A stretch of 64,000 nucleotides of DNA from Saccopteryx bilineata (Eukaryota; Chordata; Mammalia; Chiroptera; Emballonuridae). A program made the position numbers and the translations under genes. Below the pieces are notes generated by a model, which saw only the letters and a list, made by a program, of their open reading frames with translations, was not told the origin of the DNA and searched no databases. Positions 62,338 through 64,000 of this stretch are shown one piece after another. Positions within the stretch are counted from its first letter, which is position 1. Every line of letters starts with the position of its first letter. Where the stretch lies: contig NC_089496.1 of assembly GCF_036850765.1 (NCBI RefSeq), positions 48,660,113 through 48,724,112 of the forward strand. The letters are read 5' to 3'.

Positions 62338-62691
62338 TTTTTTTTGTTTGTTTGTTGTTTTTTTTACAGAGACTGATAGAGAGTCAGAGGGATAGACAGG
62401 GACAGACAGACAGGAATGGAGACAGATGAGAAGCATCAATCATTAGTTTTTCGTTGCGCATTGCGACTTCTTAGTTGTTCATTGATTGCTTTATCATATG
62501 TGCCTTGACCGCGGGCCTTCAGCAGACTGAGTAACCCCTTGCTGGAGCCAGCGACCCTGGTTCCAAGCTGGTGAGCTTTTTGCTCAAGCCAGATGAGCCC
62601 GCGCTCAAGCCGGAGACCTCAGGGTCTCGAACCTGGGTTCTTCCACATCCCAGTCCAACGCTCTATCCACTGCGCCACTGCCTGGTCAGGC
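62338..62691 (-). repeat. SINE family B nested in hAT
   Basis: Ends CCACTGCGCCACTGCCTGGT. CATAGTTTTTTTTT appears on both sides. Confidence 0.92.
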
Positions 62692-62783
62692 CATAGTTTT
62701 TTTTTATAGTCGGGCCCTCCAACAGTCTGAGGGACAGTGAACTGGCCCCCTGTGTAAAAAGTTTGGGGACCCCTGATCTAGTA

Positions 62784-63560
62784 GGAGTCATGGGGGGCCT
62801 GCGCCAGTCCCGGAATGGGGCTGGCCCTGACGCAGACAGGAAGGAGTGTCTGGTCTGCGGGGAGCGCCCGGTGGCTGATCCCAGGAGGCACCAGGAGAAA
62901 AGGAGCTCCGGCTGGCGAGACTGGCCAGCCCCCTGGGGAGCGGAGAGAAGCGGAGACTGAATTGAGGAGGGAGCAGGCTGGGAGGAGATGGAGAATCATT
63001 GGCACGCGTATGGGGGAAGTATGTAATATATCTATGGTTTTCAAAAGCAAATATTATTGTTTACTAAAAGTAAACAATACGGAGTCCGTGTGCTTTTGGG
63101 GAGGCAAAGGAGATGCCCATGGCCTTCCAGGCTGCTGCCACCAATGTCACTAACGTTCCTTAACCCTCTCCTAGCCGGTACAGAGTCACTCAGTTTTCCT
63201 TCAACAGAATCCTTGCTGCGCCCTAGACAGGCTGGTAAGGGCACTACGTGGAAACGCCCGCGAAACGCGTAGGACCGCCCACGTCCTCATCAGGTACGCC
63301 TCTCCGTGGGGATCAACGCCTCGGGCTGATTCGCCACCCCCGGGTTTTAGCTGGTCCTGCTTGAGTTACTTCACCGCTGGAAACCGTTTGGCTGAATGAA
63401 ATGAAAGTTTCTCTGGGGAGACTGAGGGCTGAGCAAGACGAGGGGAACCTTGCGCTTGCTTTTGTTTCTAAAACGCTACCTGCCTGACGGCACGGTCCTT
63501 CCCGGGCCTCAGACTCAGACCCGAAATCTCGGGTTTCCACCTGTCGGCTTTCTTTGTTTT
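62784..63560. other. Downstream intergenic, nothing recognised
   Basis: No exon, RNA gene or classified repeat was recognised. Confidence 0.5.
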
Positions 63561-63564
63561 TCCC

Positions 63565-64000
63565 TCTTTTTTCCCAGATTGATCGAGGTATAATTAACAA
63601 GTAAAATTGTTAAGATTATGTAAAGGGTATATGAAAGGATATACAAAGTAGTGCAGACTGCTTACGCCTCCACAGTAGCTTCTGGTCCAAGCACATAGGC
63701 CCCGGGCGTGCTCAGTGTCATGTTCTCTGATCTCTGAGACAGTCCACTCCCCACGAGGCATGGACGATTGGACGTATATTGTGAAAGGAACCCCCCACCC
63801 CTTCTAGTTCATGAACACATCCGTCACCTCACGTGTTCATCTTTTCCCCTTGTTTGGTGAGAACATTCTCAAGTTCTCTCTTAGCAAATTTCAACTGTCT
63901 AGAGTAGTGTCATCAAGCGTTGTCACCTCATTATACTTTAGATGCCCAGGCCTAAAATGGAAAGTTTGTATCCATTACCAACCTCTCCCTCCTTCCCCAG
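63565..64000 (+). mobile_element. Old L1 3' UTR-like fragment
   Basis: TTGATCGAGGTATAATTAAC, TATATTGTGAAAGGAACCCC and AACACATCCGTCACCTCACG follow the old-L1 3' UTR order. Runs off the window. Confidence 0.65.

Larger units (their letters stand above)
61642..62775 (+). mobile_element. hAT-type element carrying two nested SINEs
   Basis: Ends CAGGGGTCCCCAAAC / GTTTGGGGACCCCTG. Flanks ATCTAGTG (61634-61641) and ATCTAGTA (62776-62783), 7 of 8. Without the SINEs it is about the length of the 31.6-kb copy. Confidence 0.93.

Overview
This is mammalian nuclear DNA, almost certainly from a bat. It holds two intron-rich, vertebrate-type genes embedded in a very dense field of tRNA-derived SINEs. The SINEs are of types I associate with bats, and the long, CTCF-core-bearing family is one I associate with horseshoe and leaf-nosed bats (Rhinolophus/Hipposideros). 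The species assignment is from memory of these repeats and was not computed.

Layout. Positions 1-2,914 are intergenic and filled with SINEs. From about 2,915 to 23,907 on the minus strand lies a complete, intact RP9 gene (PIM1-associated splicing protein PAP-1; retinitis pigmentosa 9 locus). It has six coding exons that join without a break into 221 codons plus stop. From 23,908 to 28,529 is a 4.6-kb gap separating two divergent CpG-island promoters. From 28,530 to 60,117 on the plus strand lies a complete FKBP9 gene (ER-resident FK506-binding protein). It has ten coding exons that join into 574 codons plus stop: a signal peptide, four FKBP-type PPIase domains each split over two exons, two EF-hands and a C-terminal HDEL. 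Its 3' UTR runs to about 61,300. The rest, 61,300-64,000, is repeats. No exon of a third gene was recognised.

Repeats. I labelled four tRNA-derived SINE families. A starts like CCCTGGCTGGGTAGCTCAG, B like GCCTGACCAGGTGGTGGCGC, C like GCCCTGGCCGGTTGGCTCAG and D like GCCTGACCTGTGGTGGCGCA. There are also old L1 pieces, MIR and L2 remnants, a Tigger1-like remnant, three hAT-type elements (the 25.8-kb and 61.6-kb copies with good 8-bp target duplications, the 31.6-kb copy with only an approximate one), a short inverted-repeat MITE, and several minisatellites. The largest minisatellite is a ~1-kb GC-rich VNTR in FKBP9 intron 5. A 23-bp GC-box-like repeat runs almost directly into the FKBP9 exon 9 splice acceptor.

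The two genes have no known joint pathway: RP9 is nuclear and FKBP9 is in the ER lumen. What links them here is the divergent head-to-head arrangement. The most interesting observation is that SINE family C carries a near-perfect CTCF-binding core, CCACCAGGGGGCG. Nine copies of that core (seven exact, one ending in A, one with one mismatch) plus a second core in one element are dispersed across the window. They include an inward-facing pair that brackets both promoters. Whether CTCF binds them is a prediction, not shown by the sequence.
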